Below are positions 1-9,688 of a stretch of 64,000 nucleotides of DNA, one piece after another. The first letter of the stretch is position 1. Every line of letters begins with the position of its first letter. A model generated the notes under the pieces. That model was not told the origin of the DNA and searched no databases. It worked only from the letters and a program-made list of their open reading frames with translations. This DNA comes from Pseudomonas citri (GTDB lineage: Bacteria; Pseudomonadota; Gammaproteobacteria; Pseudomonadales; Pseudomonadaceae), in the NCBI RefSeq assembly GCF_025336485.1, contig NZ_JAODAB010000019.1, positions 1 to 64,000 on the forward strand, in the 5' to 3' direction. A program made the position numbers and the translations under genes.

Positions 1-3000
1 TTTTTGCACGGCCGGCTGGCGAGCCAGCAAACCACCCTCAATGGCACCACCAGTACGATCCTGTACGAGTACGACAAGCTGCCGAGCGTGCTGGCTGGGG
101 AAACCGTGTTGGAAACCCGCGAGCTGTTTACGGGTTTTGACAGCATTGAAAAAACGATGTCCCAACAAAACTCGTTGATCACCGGTGAAATGGTGCTATC
201 CAGCGATGTCGATGGTGTGCAGTTGCTTCGCCAGTTCGATGCCCTGGGTCGGGTGATCAAGGAAATCGTCTCGCCATCATCGCCCGACGTTAAAGCAGAA
301 CGCATCTTTACCTATACATTGACCAGCGTAGATGGGCAAAAGGCGTCACAAAGCATGACTGACGTCAGTGGTGTCACCACCCATACACGCTTCGATGGCC
401 TGGGACGATTGATTTATCAGGAACGGATCGAGAACGCCAAAGCGCCACGCCAGATCTACGCCGCCAGCTACGACAAGTTGGACAACCTGATCGAAGAAGT
501 CCGCTATGACTGGCTGGAGGATAAGCCCATGCCCTTGCACCAGGGCTTCGAATACGATGCCTGGGGTGTCGCCCACCGCGTGACCATGGCCGATGGCGTT
601 GTGAGTCGTTACCTATGGTCGCCTTTCGGGCGCAATGGCCCCATCGAGCACCGATGGTTGGAAACGCCGGAAACCGAAACGACAACGATCATCAGCGGCC
701 TGACTGCCAGCCAGTACAACGATTTCGACAAGCTTGACCGCTTCGAGCGATTGGACGCGCAGCCCTTGATCGATTTGTGTCGTCAACAGCCTGAACGTCC
801 GGTAGAGGAACATTTGCACCATCTGCTTGGAACGACGGGACTGCCTATCGTCGGTGCGGTCGAATACACCTATGACGGCAAGAGCAACTGTGTACGCCAG
901 ATTGAATTGTATGACGAGCAAGAGCGCAAGACGCTCTTCGCCTACGATGCATGGGGTCGCATGGAAGCCACTACCATGCCCGATAACACCGTCGTTAGCC
1001 GGACGTTCGCCGAGCACAGCTTCGGCGAACAGACCACCAGCATGAGTGTGAAACCCAGCGCCAAGCCACTCGTCACGGTCGGCCAACAGACATTCGACAG
1101 TCTCCAGCGCATGACCGAGCGTCGTGTGGGTTCGATGCTCAATCCGCGAATCGAAGCATTCAAATACACCGGGGGCCAGATGCAGCCCAGCCAACGAATT
1201 ACCCCGGCCAATGAAGTCTTCGACTATGAATACAAACCCGAACTGACCCTGAAACCTTTAGCGATTACCAGTTCCAGGGATGAATCGGCGACTTATGTCT
1301 ATGACCTCAAAACCGGAGCGATCATCCGCGCGCAAAACGATCAAGGCCAGCGGGAATATCGCTATACCGATACCGGTGAGCTGGAATACGAGAGTTGGAC
1401 CGACATCGACGGCACACGGATGGAGACCACTTACCTGGCTTCCCTCCGGGGGAGGCAGATTCGACGAGGTCACACTGACGGCCTCGAAACCTTTCATACC
1501 TATGACGATTTCGGACGTGTCAAAACCGTTGTTCAAGGCGCACTCAATGCCAATTTCAATTACGACACATTGGGCCAGTTGTGTCGCATGACAACTCGTA
1601 GTCCGACCTCGACATTAACCGCCGATATCAAATATGACCTGCAAGGCCGGGAGGTCGAGCGGACGTTGACTGTCAATAATCAGCCCCCTCGAGTCATTAC
1701 CCAAGCCTGGCAAGGCGACAATCAACTCAAGAGCCGGCAAGTGCTTCTGGACGGCAACTGTTTGCTCGATGAAGCATTCATATACGACTCACGCAACCGA
1801 CTCGTCCATCACACGTGTACGGGCAGCCTCCTGCCCAAGGACGCTTATGGCAACAGCATCGTCAGCCAGTTATTCAGGTTCGATGAGCTGGATAATATTC
1901 TGCGTGTGACGACCCAGTTCGATGGCGGTCTCAGCGACATCGCAGTATTTACCTATGACCCCGATGATCCTTTTCAACTGAACCGGATCACCCATACCTA
2001 TACCGCCGGCGGCTACCCCGGCCTCCTCGAGTTCGAATACGACGCCGATGGGTGCATGCTCAATGACGAACACAATCGACGCCTGGTCTACGACAATCAT
2101 GGCCGCCTGGTGGCTGTAAAGGATTCGCAAGGGCAAAACCTGGTGAGCTATCGCTATGATGGGCATGACCATCTGGTTGGTGTCCGCCAGGGCGATGGAC
2201 ATGAAACGCTACGGTTTTATCAGGACTACAACCTCAGCCATACATTGCATGATGGAGCCGTCACCCAATACCTGTTCCATGGCGAGCGACCACTGGGCCA
2301 ACAACAAGTCAATGACCATGACCAGGCCATCTTGCTGATGACCGACGCCAGCCCGAATGTCATTGGCGAGTGCGTGCAATCGGACGTACACACAACCGCG
2401 TACAGCGCCTACGGTATTCGCAGCAGCGATGACGTTTTGCACAGCCTGCTGGCGTTCAACAGTGAGGTGTGTGAAAACGACGATAACTGGTATCTGCTGG
2501 GTCGCGGTTACCGCGTGTATAACCCCAACCTGATGCGTTTCCACAGTCCGGATTCGTTCAGTCCGTTCGGCTCGGGCGGGGTCAACCCCTATATGTATTG
2601 CCTGGGGAACCCGATTACGTTCTGCGATCCTACCGGGCATAGGGCCGCCTACGGTGCCTATAGCAATCGTCCAGAGAATCCGGGATACATCGACCCCATT
2701 GAACAACCCAAAAGTAAGTTGTCTATCTGGGAGAAAATCGGCGCATGGGTGGGTGCAGCGGTTGCGGTGATTGGCGCGATAGCCGTAGCTGTTGTAACAG
2801 GGGGATCCACATCAGCGCTTGTCGGTTTAGCGATAGTAGCAGCAGGCGCGATACTGACCTCAGTGGGCGCTGCAACAGACAGTATTCCACTGATGGCCGT
2901 TGGCGGTATGCTCATTGCAGTCGGCGGTCTAATAAGTGGCGCAGCTTATTTCAAACGTACACCAAATGTTCCTCCTTCCAGTTCACGTAGTGGGAGTATT

Positions 3001-3393
3001 TCGAGTAGCAGTAGCAATAGTTCGAGAAGCAGAAGCCCTAGTTTTATAGCTGAACCTTCTGCGGGCACTGCTCCTAGTCCTAGCAGGCGCTCTTCAACTC
3101 AATCAAATCATAGCGCTCGCAGCGAACCTATTATCGATTATTGGAGCGAAGTGGAGGGTAATACGAATAATGGTGCGGTGTCCCATGTCGAATCCAATAT
3201 CAGGGGGAATATTGCTGGGGTTGACGGAGCTAATGATGCTAGAAGAACCTCAACCGCCTCATCAGCCAGTTGGGTTCCTCCATCCCCCACTGCAGCATTA
3301 CGGGCATCCAATTTACAGGCGGGAACTCTAAGTCGGTTGAAGAAACAGAACAAGCAAAGGGCTGTTCAATTGACCATTGGAGCTCGGACTTAG
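1..3393 (+). CDS. Rhs/YD-repeat protein, TccC-like toxin-complex component (5' end missing)
   Basis: The frame is open to the left edge, so the true start lies outside the window; about 1130 residues are visible. The body is a string of degenerate YD repeats (for example YDAWGR, FDGLGRL, YDNHGRLVAV). It ends in an Rhs core with LMRFHSPDSFSPFGSGG, then GVNPYMYCLGNPI and DPTGH near residue 875. In Tc toxins this core closes a beta-shell cocoon that encapsulates and autocleaves the C-terminal toxic tip. The roughly 250-residue tip here has no toxin motif I recognise: two Gly/Ala-rich hydrophobic stretches (about residues 910-980), then a long Ser-rich low-complexity tract and a basic tail. The last 450 bases look less GC-rich than the core, as expected for an exchangeable tip. 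TccC rather than a T6SS Rhs effector is inferred from the core wording; no immunity gene follows. Confidence 0.85.
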   Translation, partial: FLHGRLASQQTTLNGTTSTILYEYDKLPSVLAGETVLETRELFTGFDSIEKTMSQQNSLITGEMVLSSDVDGVQLLRQFDALGRVIKEIVSPSSPDVKAERIFTYTLTSVDGQKASQSMTDVSGVTTHTRFDGLGRLIYQERIENAKAPRQIYAASYDKLDNLIEEVRYDWLEDKPMPLHQGFEYDAWGVAHRVTMADGVVSRYLWSPFGRNGPIEHRWLETPETETTTIISGLTASQYNDFDKLDRFERLDAQPLIDLCRQQPERPVEEHLHHLLGTTGLPIVGAVEYTYDGKSNCVRQIELYDEQERKTLFAYDAWGRMEATTMPDNTVVSRTFAEHSFGEQTTSMSVKPSAKPLVTVGQQTFDSLQRMTERRVGSMLNPRIEAFKYTGGQMQPSQRITPANEVFDYEYKPELTLKPLAITSSRDESATYVYDLKTGAIIRAQNDQGQREYRYTDTGELEYESWTDIDGTRMETTYLASLRGRQIRRGHTDGLETFHTYDDFGRVKTVVQGALNANFNYDTLGQLCRMTTRSPTSTLTADIKYDLQGREVERTLTVNNQPPRVITQAWQGDNQLKSRQVLLDGNCLLDEAFIYDSRNRLVHHTCTGSLLPKDAYGNSIVSQLFRFDELDNILRVTTQFDGGLSDIAVFTYDPDDPFQLNRITHTYTAGGYPGLLEFEYDADGCMLNDEHNRRLVYDNHGRLVAVKDSQGQNLVSYRYDGHDHLVGVRQGDGHETLRFYQDYNLSHTLHDGAVTQYLFHGERPLGQQQVNDHDQAILLMTDASPNVIGECVQSDVHTTAYSAYGIRSSDDVLHSLLAFNSEVCENDDNWYLLGRGYRVYNPNLMRFHSPDSFSPFGSGGVNPYMYCLGNPITFCDPTGHRAAYGAYSNRPENPGYIDPIEQPKSKLSIWEKIGAWVGAAVAVIGAIAVAVVTGGSTSALVGLAIVAAGAILTSVGAATDSIPLMAVGGMLIAVGGLISGAAYFKRTPNVPPSSSRSGSISSSSSNSSRSRSPSFIAEPSAGTAPSPSRRSSTQSNHSARSEPIIDYWSEVEGNTNNGAVSHVESNIRGNIAGVDGANDARRTSTASSASWVPPSPTAALRASNLQAGTLSRLKKQNKQRAVQLTIGART

Positions 3394-3433
3394 TGAACAA
3401 TTACGGACACATTTAAACAACATACCGTCAAAC

Positions 3434-3470
3434 CACCGAGAATGCATTTTATCGGATTGCATCCTCGGTG
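3434..3470. terminator. Hairpin between convergent Rhs gene and Ig-like gene
   Basis: An inverted repeat with arms caccgag-aatgca and tgcat-cctcggtg encloses a loop of about 11 bases. It lies in the 123-base gap between the Rhs stop and the stop of the converging minus-strand gene. There is no long U-tract on either side, so terminator function is inferred from position. Confidence 0.5.
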
Positions 3471-3516
3471 ATTATTTACCTCCCCCTTATCGATAAAACG
3501 GGTCTTGATATCGCTC

Positions 3517-5019
3517 TCACTCAATAAAGGTCAATTGCAACAACGGAAAATTTGGCGCAGCCAACGGCGGCCACGTTTTTCCACCATCAAAACTCACATA
3601 GACTTTACCCGTTAATGGCGCATTACGTCGCAGCGTATTCAAAAACGCCTTGAGTACCCTGACCTCGGTGCCAAAACCAATGCCTGCATAAGTTTCCTGT
3701 TCAGTCACCGCACGCCTTCTCAATGCTTCGATTGATGAGTCCTGGCCTGAGGAGTTGACGCCGGTCATCGTGATCAAGACCCAATGATCCGTCGTCATGA
3801 GTGGCCATTTCTTCAGCGTCAACCGGGCGCCCTCTGTAGGCACTGCGTTGTAACTCAAATTGCCGCCGGAAAGCCCTTCACATTGGACGGTTTCCAGTCG
3901 CTGGCTCGGCAGGGTTTGCACCTGCAGTCTGCGTTGTACAGAAGGATGTTCTTGCCCCTTGGCGTCAATCACACCATAAGACACCGGCAGTACCCTGCCA
4001 ATGTGAGCCGCCAGGTACCTCATCTCCACCTGATAACGACGTGAACCTGAACTGACCGGCTGCTCAATTCGCGTAGCACCCAAGGTGCCAGGCTCTCCCC
4101 ACTGCACCCATACCTTTTCATCCGGGTAGATGACGGCGCTTTCCGGCACTTGCACAAAAACAACACCATTAACGGGTATCAACGGATCCAACGTCTGCTG
4201 CTCTCCCGTCCCAAGCGCGCCCTCCACAGAGGGCCAAGGCAAATCACGGGGAATCGGCGTAGCCGCCACCTCCAGCTCAACCGGCTCGGAACGCAGACTC
4301 TGGTTACCCGCGCGATCCTGCGCCTGATACCACACATACCGCCAACCATCGCCCCGGCTCCGGATCAAATCCCCCGGGATCGTGACAACCACCGGATCGG
4401 CATAGTTGCGGTCATCCAGTTCGATCACACCTCCCTGGTCCTGGGTACCGGGAGTGGCCCCCCAATACCAGGTGATTCGGTCCCATGGTCGGGGGGCTAC
4501 GTATGCCGGGAGCGCCGCCCTGAGCTCGTCGCCGTTCAGTTCGAGGTAGCGGGCAGTGAGTTTGTTGGGTGGGAGGACTTCGGCAGGAAAAATCAACTTG
4601 CTGTCGGTCGCGAGCACCGGCGGCGTTTTGTCGACGGTGACGGTAAACGGAAATGACCGCGCCGCTACGCCCGCGAAGTTGGTCATGATGAAGCTGAGCT
4701 CATGCTCGCCGGAGGGCAACTTGTCGGCAGCGATCTCGACGAAGTAATCGTCCGGGTCCATGGGCAAGGGCCACTCCCGGAACCCGATGACATTGTTCTC
4801 GTCATCGTCCAGGAACACATCGACTCGTTCGGTCCAGCTCCCGACTGGCGGGCTGTCATGCCAGGGCTTGAACTCGACTCTCAAGGGGTTGGCCGGATCG
4901 CTCCAGGCTGTACGGTGCAGCAGGTTGGGTTCGCCGCCGGGAACATCGGGCAGTGGTTCAGGCAGTGTCCAGGGGGCGGTCATGGTCGGGTCGAGCAGAT
5001 TGGATTGGGTCGATGACAT
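3517..5019 (-). CDS. Unknown protein with Ig-like modules, 500 aa
   Basis: I do not recognise a characterised family. The protein has no signal peptide or membrane segment. It reads as consecutive beta-sandwich modules: one around residues 60-135 ending in FPFTVTVDKTPPV, one around 135-250 ending in YVWYQAQDRAGNQSLRSEP, and later ones carrying VWVQWGEPG. 'DKTPP' and 'DRAGN' are phrases typical of bacterial Ig-like domains in large adhesins. The C-terminus contains YVSFDGGKTWPPL. A GGAG lies about 10 bases before the ATG. It is the last of three co-directional genes (Ig-like protein, autotransporter, this gene), 130 bases after the autotransporter. It shares phrasing (KTPP / KVPP, VQWG / VKWG, DRAGN / DKAGN) with the gene at 7522-9492, so the two are probably distant paralogues. 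Function unknown. Confidence 0.75.
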   Translation of the reverse strand: MSSTQSNLLDPTMTAPWTLPEPLPDVPGGEPNLLHRTAWSDPANPLRVEFKPWHDSPPVGSWTERVDVFLDDDENNVIGFREWPLPMDPDDYFVEIAADKLPSGEHELSFIMTNFAGVAARSFPFTVTVDKTPPVLATDSKLIFPAEVLPPNKLTARYLELNGDELRAALPAYVAPRPWDRITWYWGATPGTQDQGGVIELDDRNYADPVVVTIPGDLIRSRGDGWRYVWYQAQDRAGNQSLRSEPVELEVAATPIPRDLPWPSVEGALGTGEQQTLDPLIPVNGVVFVQVPESAVIYPDEKVWVQWGEPGTLGATRIEQPVSSGSRRYQVEMRYLAAHIGRVLPVSYGVIDAKGQEHPSVQRRLQVQTLPSQRLETVQCEGLSGGNLSYNAVPTEGARLTLKKWPLMTTDHWVLITMTGVNSSGQDSSIEALRRRAVTEQETYAGIGFGTEVRVLKAFLNTLRRNAPLTGKVYVSFDGGKTWPPLAAPNFPLLQLTFIE

Positions 5020-5104
5020 TTTTCATGTTCTCCATCGATGAATATCAACCCTCGGCCATGGCCGGTGGGCAAAATCCTGATGAACACTCGAATGCCGCAA
5101 AGGG

Positions 5105-5132
5105 AACATGCCGGAATCGAATCCGGCATGTT
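5105..5132 (-). terminator. Hairpin after autotransporter gene
   Basis: Perfect 11-base arms (aacatgccgga and tccggcatgtt) enclose a 6-base loop, 18 bases downstream of the autotransporter stop. The minus-strand 3' flank has only short T runs, so it may be a weak terminator or a processing/stability hairpin within a three-gene transcript. Confidence 0.5.
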
Positions 5133-5149
5133 TGCCCGCTCGGCCGGCC

Positions 5150-7351
5150 CTACCAGAGGTAGCGCACGCCCACGTTGGCACCCCACGGTTGTTCGATCTT
5201 GCTGCCATTGCTGTAATCGAAATCGGCATGGATCGAGACCTTGTCGGTCACGCTCATGGCGATGCCGGCACCCAACTCCCCGCGAGAACCCGACAGGTCG
5301 TTGTTAAACCGGTTGTCGTTGACCTTCACATCGTTATTGTTGGCGAACTCATGCACATAAGCGGCACGAATGTAGGGCTGCACGACCTTGTCGTCCCAGT
5401 TGAAATTGCGCCCGGCGGTCGCGCCCGCCTTGGCCAGCAGCGAGTGCGTGCGGCTGCCTTCGGCGGAGAGGCCGTTGTCCAGGTCGTAATCCTTGCCCTG
5501 GATAATCACACCGGACAACTGGGTGAACGGCTCGACGAAGTAATCGTCCGCCAGTTTGATATGACGGCCGAACTCCAGGGAGGTACCAACGGCATGGCTG
5601 TCGTATTCACCCTTGGTTTTGCGGCCATCGCTCAGTTGCACGTCGGACTCGTTCTGGAAACGGTTGAGCTTGAGCACGCCGTCGAAGTAATAGCCACTCT
5701 GCTCATCCAGCCAGGTGGTGTAGGCACCCAGGTAGTAGCTGTCGATCGTGGCGCTGGTGCCCCGGCTCATGTCCAGGTCGGATTTGCTGTAGCCACCCAG
5801 CACGCCCACCAACCATTGACCATCACCCATCGGCAGCGGTGCATCCGCACCGAACGACAAGCCCTGCTGGACCTGCTTGTAATCGACGCCCGAATTGGCA
5901 CTGACATTGAATTTGTTACCGTAGGCGCGAATCCAGCCACCGGCCTTGCCAGGGTCCATGCGCACTTCCCCCATGCGACTGCGCAGGGTACTGAGTTCGC
6001 CATACCAGACGGTCGGCGCGGCATTGAACAGGGCAATGACCGAGCGAGTTCCGGGGCTGACCGTGCGAGTGGCGGTATTGAGGTACCAGTCGTTACTGCC
6101 CTGTTTGATCAAGTCATACGAATACGCCCCCAGGTCCACTTCACCACCGGCCAAGCTGAACGTCGCGTCGCCGCCACCGATATGAACCACCGGAATGGCC
6201 CCCGCCCCCACCGGCTCCGAGCCACTGGAATCGATGGCGATGGTGTGATCGCCGGTGGCCGTGCCGGTCACGGTCAAGGTGTCGACCTGGCCGGTCTTGA
6301 AATCGGTGTGCATGTAAAACGTGCCGCCAGTACCGGACAACGTGCCGACGTTCAATTTGAAGAATTCGCCTGGGTTGCCGAACTGGACGGCACCGCCATT
6401 CATGGTCAGGTTCTCGACCTCGCCGTCACCGACCATGACCCAACGCGCATCGCTGTTGATGCCCAGGTCCCGGACATTCTCCAGGCGTCCTGTCAGGGTG
6501 GCTGCGTTTTCCAGCAGTACATTGGCGGTGCTGGTGCCGTCGGCGACGATATCGCCGACCAGGTGGCTACCACTGACCTGCAGATTGCCTTCGGCGCCAC
6601 GGCGAACGTCCATCAGGATGCCGTTGCTGGCCGACAACGTGGAGCCGTTGACCACCGAGATATTGACGGTGGTCGGCCCCAAGCCCAATGTATCGACCAC
6701 GATCGCCGAGCCGTTGCGGCCCTCGACGTGCGTGCTGTCCAGGGTCAGTGTGGCGGGGGCGCCCTGCGTATCGCCACCTATTTCCAGCCCATTTCCGTTG
6801 CCGATGATTTGGCTGCCAACGGCCGTTACAGTGCCACCGAACAGGCGCATGCCGGCAGCGGTAGCACCGGTGCCCACGACGGTCGAGCGCAGCAGTGTCA
6901 GCTCGCTCAAGCCATTGACTGAAACTCCGGTCGTTCCCCCCATGATGGTGCTGTCACTCACCGTCGCGCTGGAACCTGTAGTCGCCGCCGCATCGCGGCT
7001 GACCACTAGCCCCACCCGGTCGCTGACAATAAGGCTGTTGCCGGCGATATTCGCCTGGCCGGCATTCAAGTGAACGCCGTTGGCGCCCGTTGCCTGTACC
7101 TGGGTAGCGTTGAGGTTCAAGGTTGAATTATTGACGGTGATATCACGGGTGGTGGCACCGTCGGCATTCAATGTCGAGGCACCGTTCAACACATAGTTAT
7201 CGGGAGTGGTGCCGCTGTCGATGGACAAAACCTCACCGGGGTTCAAGACCCTGGCGTACCCCACCTCGGCAATCAGCAACAAGGGTGGGATGGACAGTAG
7301 CTTCAAAGCACGGAACAACGGATGCAGCGTGAAAGATTTAACCGAAGACAT
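5150..7351 (-). CDS. Autotransporter (type Va) with pertactin-like passenger
   Basis: The N-terminus has a basic region then a hydrophobic stretch (LLSIPPLLLIAEVGYA), read as a signal peptide ending near residue 33. Residues about 35-440 are repetitive short beta-strand phrases rich in Gly, Asn, Thr and Val (for example TVNNSTLNLNATQVQATGAN), typical of a right-handed beta-helix passenger. Residues about 460-733 are an autotransporter beta-barrel beginning near GGWIRAYGNKFNVSANSGVD and ending in the aromatic GVRYLW. The family inserts the barrel in the outer membrane and displays the passenger on the surface; this one resembles pertactin-like adhesins with no protease or lipase motif visible. 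Its flanks on the same strand are two Ig-like protein genes, an arrangement I do not recognise. The ligand is unknown. Confidence 0.9.
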   Translation of the reverse strand: MSSVKSFTLHPLFRALKLLSIPPLLLIAEVGYARVLNPGEVLSIDSGTTPDNYVLNGASTLNADGATTRDITVNNSTLNLNATQVQATGANGVHLNAGQANIAGNSLIVSDRVGLVVSRDAAATTGSSATVSDSTIMGGTTGVSVNGLSELTLLRSTVVGTGATAAGMRLFGGTVTAVGSQIIGNGNGLEIGGDTQGAPATLTLDSTHVEGRNGSAIVVDTLGLGPTTVNISVVNGSTLSASNGILMDVRRGAEGNLQVSGSHLVGDIVADGTSTANVLLENAATLTGRLENVRDLGINSDARWVMVGDGEVENLTMNGGAVQFGNPGEFFKLNVGTLSGTGGTFYMHTDFKTGQVDTLTVTGTATGDHTIAIDSSGSEPVGAGAIPVVHIGGGDATFSLAGGEVDLGAYSYDLIKQGSNDWYLNTATRTVSPGTRSVIALFNAAPTVWYGELSTLRSRMGEVRMDPGKAGGWIRAYGNKFNVSANSGVDYKQVQQGLSFGADAPLPMGDGQWLVGVLGGYSKSDLDMSRGTSATIDSYYLGAYTTWLDEQSGYYFDGVLKLNRFQNESDVQLSDGRKTKGEYDSHAVGTSLEFGRHIKLADDYFVEPFTQLSGVIIQGKDYDLDNGLSAEGSRTHSLLAKAGATAGRNFNWDDKVVQPYIRAAYVHEFANNNDVKVNDNRFNNDLSGSRGELGAGIAMSVTDKVSIHADFDYSNGSKIEQPWGANVGVRYLW

Positions 7352-7521
7352 ACAGCCACCCTGTGACGATTGGATACAGAAGGCCGCGCAGGCTACAGAG
7401 GGTTGTCAGAGCGGTATGTAGGACTTTTCCGAATTTGCCTGCATAACCGACCAAGCCAACCGCAGGAAAAGGAGGTGGCTTCCCCCGTTTTTCCGTACGG
7501 CATGGCCTGGATAAGTACAGG

Positions 7522-9492
7522 TCAAGGATTAGGGGGTGGCGGCACGTTGCAGGTCCCTTCGCCTTGCGACATCGCCACTCGCGTATTGGTCGGCGTTTCC
7601 CGAAACGGTTTGCCCGTGATCTTGTAGCTCACTTCACCTTTGCCTATCTGGGACGTGCTCAGCCAAGTGGGCAAGACATGAGTGGCATAGGGTTCGATGA
7701 GCCAGACGATCCCGTTCGTGGCCTGCTCTTGGCTGATGTTGGTAAAGGTGTGTGTTTTACCCGCAGCGGGCACCTCCACCGGGCTTGCATGGTTCGTGTA
7801 GGCCTTCCACTGCACCTCGACATCATCACCGGCCTGCAAGTACCGACTCGGCGGGATCAAGTACTCAATGCCGTAGGTCGTATTCCCCGCATCCCAACGC
7901 AAGGAATTACAGGTCACGATGCCATTGACATTGGTGTGCCGGGCAATGGCCTCTGGCAGTTGCTGAACCAGGAAGTCGATCTTGACTGAGGTACGGACCT
8001 TGGGCTCCTGTGGGTTGACGTGGGCCGGGCTGGTCAACACGTACCACACCGGCATCGCCGAGTGGGGGCCCTCGTCGCGGATGACGTCCCAATCGAGCGG
8101 TATTTCGATGATATCCCCCGCTGTGTCGTTGGTAGTATCGATCACATAGGGTGCCCCGTTGGGGGTGCCATTCCACATGACTTGATAAGAGTCGCCGTCA
8201 ACCAGGGGGGCAACCAGTTCGATCTTGCCCCAGATGGGCTGGTCTTCGTCAGTAGCGACCAGTTCATTGTCAACATCCGACGCCCCTACGACCGTGACCA
8301 CTTCCAGCAGGCCGTTGCCAGGCTCCGGATCCGGGTTTATCGGCCCCGGGCTGGAAAAATTGCAAGGGACAGTCGCGACGTTCGAGCCAAAAGGCTCTAC
8401 GCCACGCAGTACGGTATAGGAGAGCGGTGTGGCCACCACCCCCGTCGTAGCGCTGCCGTATTCCGTCCAGAGCGTAGCCCAAGGGACGGGAATGTTGATT
8501 CCGCCCGGTGGGTTGCTGCCCAATGGGGTGCCCGGCGTTATCTCTTTGGTGCCCCATTTGACGACAACGGTATCGGTCGACTTGCCGCGGGTGACATGAG
8601 GCACATTGACGAGCACGTTGCCATCGACGAGGTCTGAACGAACAAGCTCACCGCCCGTGGCATCCGCAGCAGTAGGCGCATCGAGTGGAGGAATGGGCAA
8701 GGGGTCGAGCGCGACCGACATGAGTTCATACAAAGACAACTGGCTGACGTTGCCGGCCTTGTCGATCAGCACATAACCGCCGCAGCAACGGCCATCGCCG
8801 GCAGCGACAAACTTGTCTTTGGTAATCCTGACCGTACCGCCAGCAGAAGGAATGGGCTGCGGCCCGATCAAGTCAATATCCGCGGGGTCGTCGGGCAGTT
8901 CTCCCTTTATCCAGCCAAACGCGACCATCACATCGTTTTGGTCGCCGGTCCAAGGAGGAATGGTCGCTTCCAAGTAATCATTCGCACCGAATGTTGCATC
9001 GGTGATCGGCGGCGTTATGGCGAATATCATTTTCCCCGGAGGGATCGCACCATTGGGGGGGACCTTGTCGATGTGGATGAGAACACGCCCGGAATGATCC
9101 ATGGTCCCCACAAAGTTCTCATGTTCATAGCGAAGGTCGAAAGGGCCTTCATTCTCAGGGTCCAGCAAGAACACGCTGGGAATATTGAATCGCAACGGCA
9201 CCCAGGCAGCCCCCCCCACGGCAGAGTGCTCTTGAAAGGTTGTCCATTCGTTGCTGTCTGCCCGCGCATATTGCAAGCGAAAGTATTCCGTCATTCCGTC
9301 CGGTATCGGGTTAGCCCAGGTCGTGATGGTCGTTGTCAAACCGGTATCAAGGTCTGACCTGCGAATAAGCCCCACTGGCAATCCCGGTAGCGGAGCAGGC
9401 ACCACCACCGGGTCCTGAACCACAAACGGCGCTGGCCCGCCGGATACGCTTTCATCGGACGTAAGCTGCGCTTTCTTATCTGAACCAGCCAT
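7522..9492 (-). CDS. Unknown protein with Ig-like modules, 656 aa
   Basis: Not a family I can name. It lacks a signal peptide and membrane segments and is made of repeated beta-rich modules. Phrases include VLIHIDKVPPNGAIPPGK, GGYVLIDKAGNVSQLSLYE and VVVKWGTKEITPG, followed by another block near VVGASDVDNELVATDED and a proline-rich tail (NVPPPPNP). Start choice: an in-frame GTG at 9513 exists, but ATG at 9492 sits 8 bases after GGAGAG, so I use it. The gene is first in the minus-strand trio with the autotransporter (170-base gap) and the 500-aa Ig-like gene, with which it shares module wording. How it would be exported is not evident. Role unknown; surface or secreted partner of the autotransporter is only a guess from position. 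Confidence 0.75.
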   Translation of the reverse strand: MAGSDKKAQLTSDESVSGGPAPFVVQDPVVVPAPLPGLPVGLIRRSDLDTGLTTTITTWANPIPDGMTEYFRLQYARADSNEWTTFQEHSAVGGAAWVPLRFNIPSVFLLDPENEGPFDLRYEHENFVGTMDHSGRVLIHIDKVPPNGAIPPGKMIFAITPPITDATFGANDYLEATIPPWTGDQNDVMVAFGWIKGELPDDPADIDLIGPQPIPSAGGTVRITKDKFVAAGDGRCCGGYVLIDKAGNVSQLSLYELMSVALDPLPIPPLDAPTAADATGGELVRSDLVDGNVLVNVPHVTRGKSTDTVVVKWGTKEITPGTPLGSNPPGGINIPVPWATLWTEYGSATTGVVATPLSYTVLRGVEPFGSNVATVPCNFSSPGPINPDPEPGNGLLEVVTVVGASDVDNELVATDEDQPIWGKIELVAPLVDGDSYQVMWNGTPNGAPYVIDTTNDTAGDIIEIPLDWDVIRDEGPHSAMPVWYVLTSPAHVNPQEPKVRTSVKIDFLVQQLPEAIARHTNVNGIVTCNSLRWDAGNTTYGIEYLIPPSRYLQAGDDVEVQWKAYTNHASPVEVPAAGKTHTFTNISQEQATNGIVWLIEPYATHVLPTWLSTSQIGKGEVSYKITGKPFRETPTNTRVAMSQGEGTCNVPPPPNP

Positions 9493-9688
9493 GTTTTCGC
9501 TCTCCGTATTCACACCTTGCCACCATGGACGCCCATGGCGCTTCAGTTCGAAAAGCAGACCGATTTCTTCCGGGCACTGCCAGACGCCTCCCGTCGTTCT
9601 GCACGTGAGCGAAGTAAGCGCTTATTTCAAATCCGGCGAAACTGTCAGAGTTGACAGGTGATGATTTGCACAGTGATTGGGGGGCTGA

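Noticed and set aside
5105..5132. CCGGAATCGAATCCGG resembling a tRNA T-loop
   Set aside because: No acceptor, D or anticodon arms can be drawn around it and no CCA end; it is a simple hairpin.
5108..6922. Long plus-strand reading frame antisense to the autotransporter (about 600 codons)
   Set aside because: It lies entirely inside a clear autotransporter on the other strand, has no ribosome site or family signature, and is a high-GC shadow.
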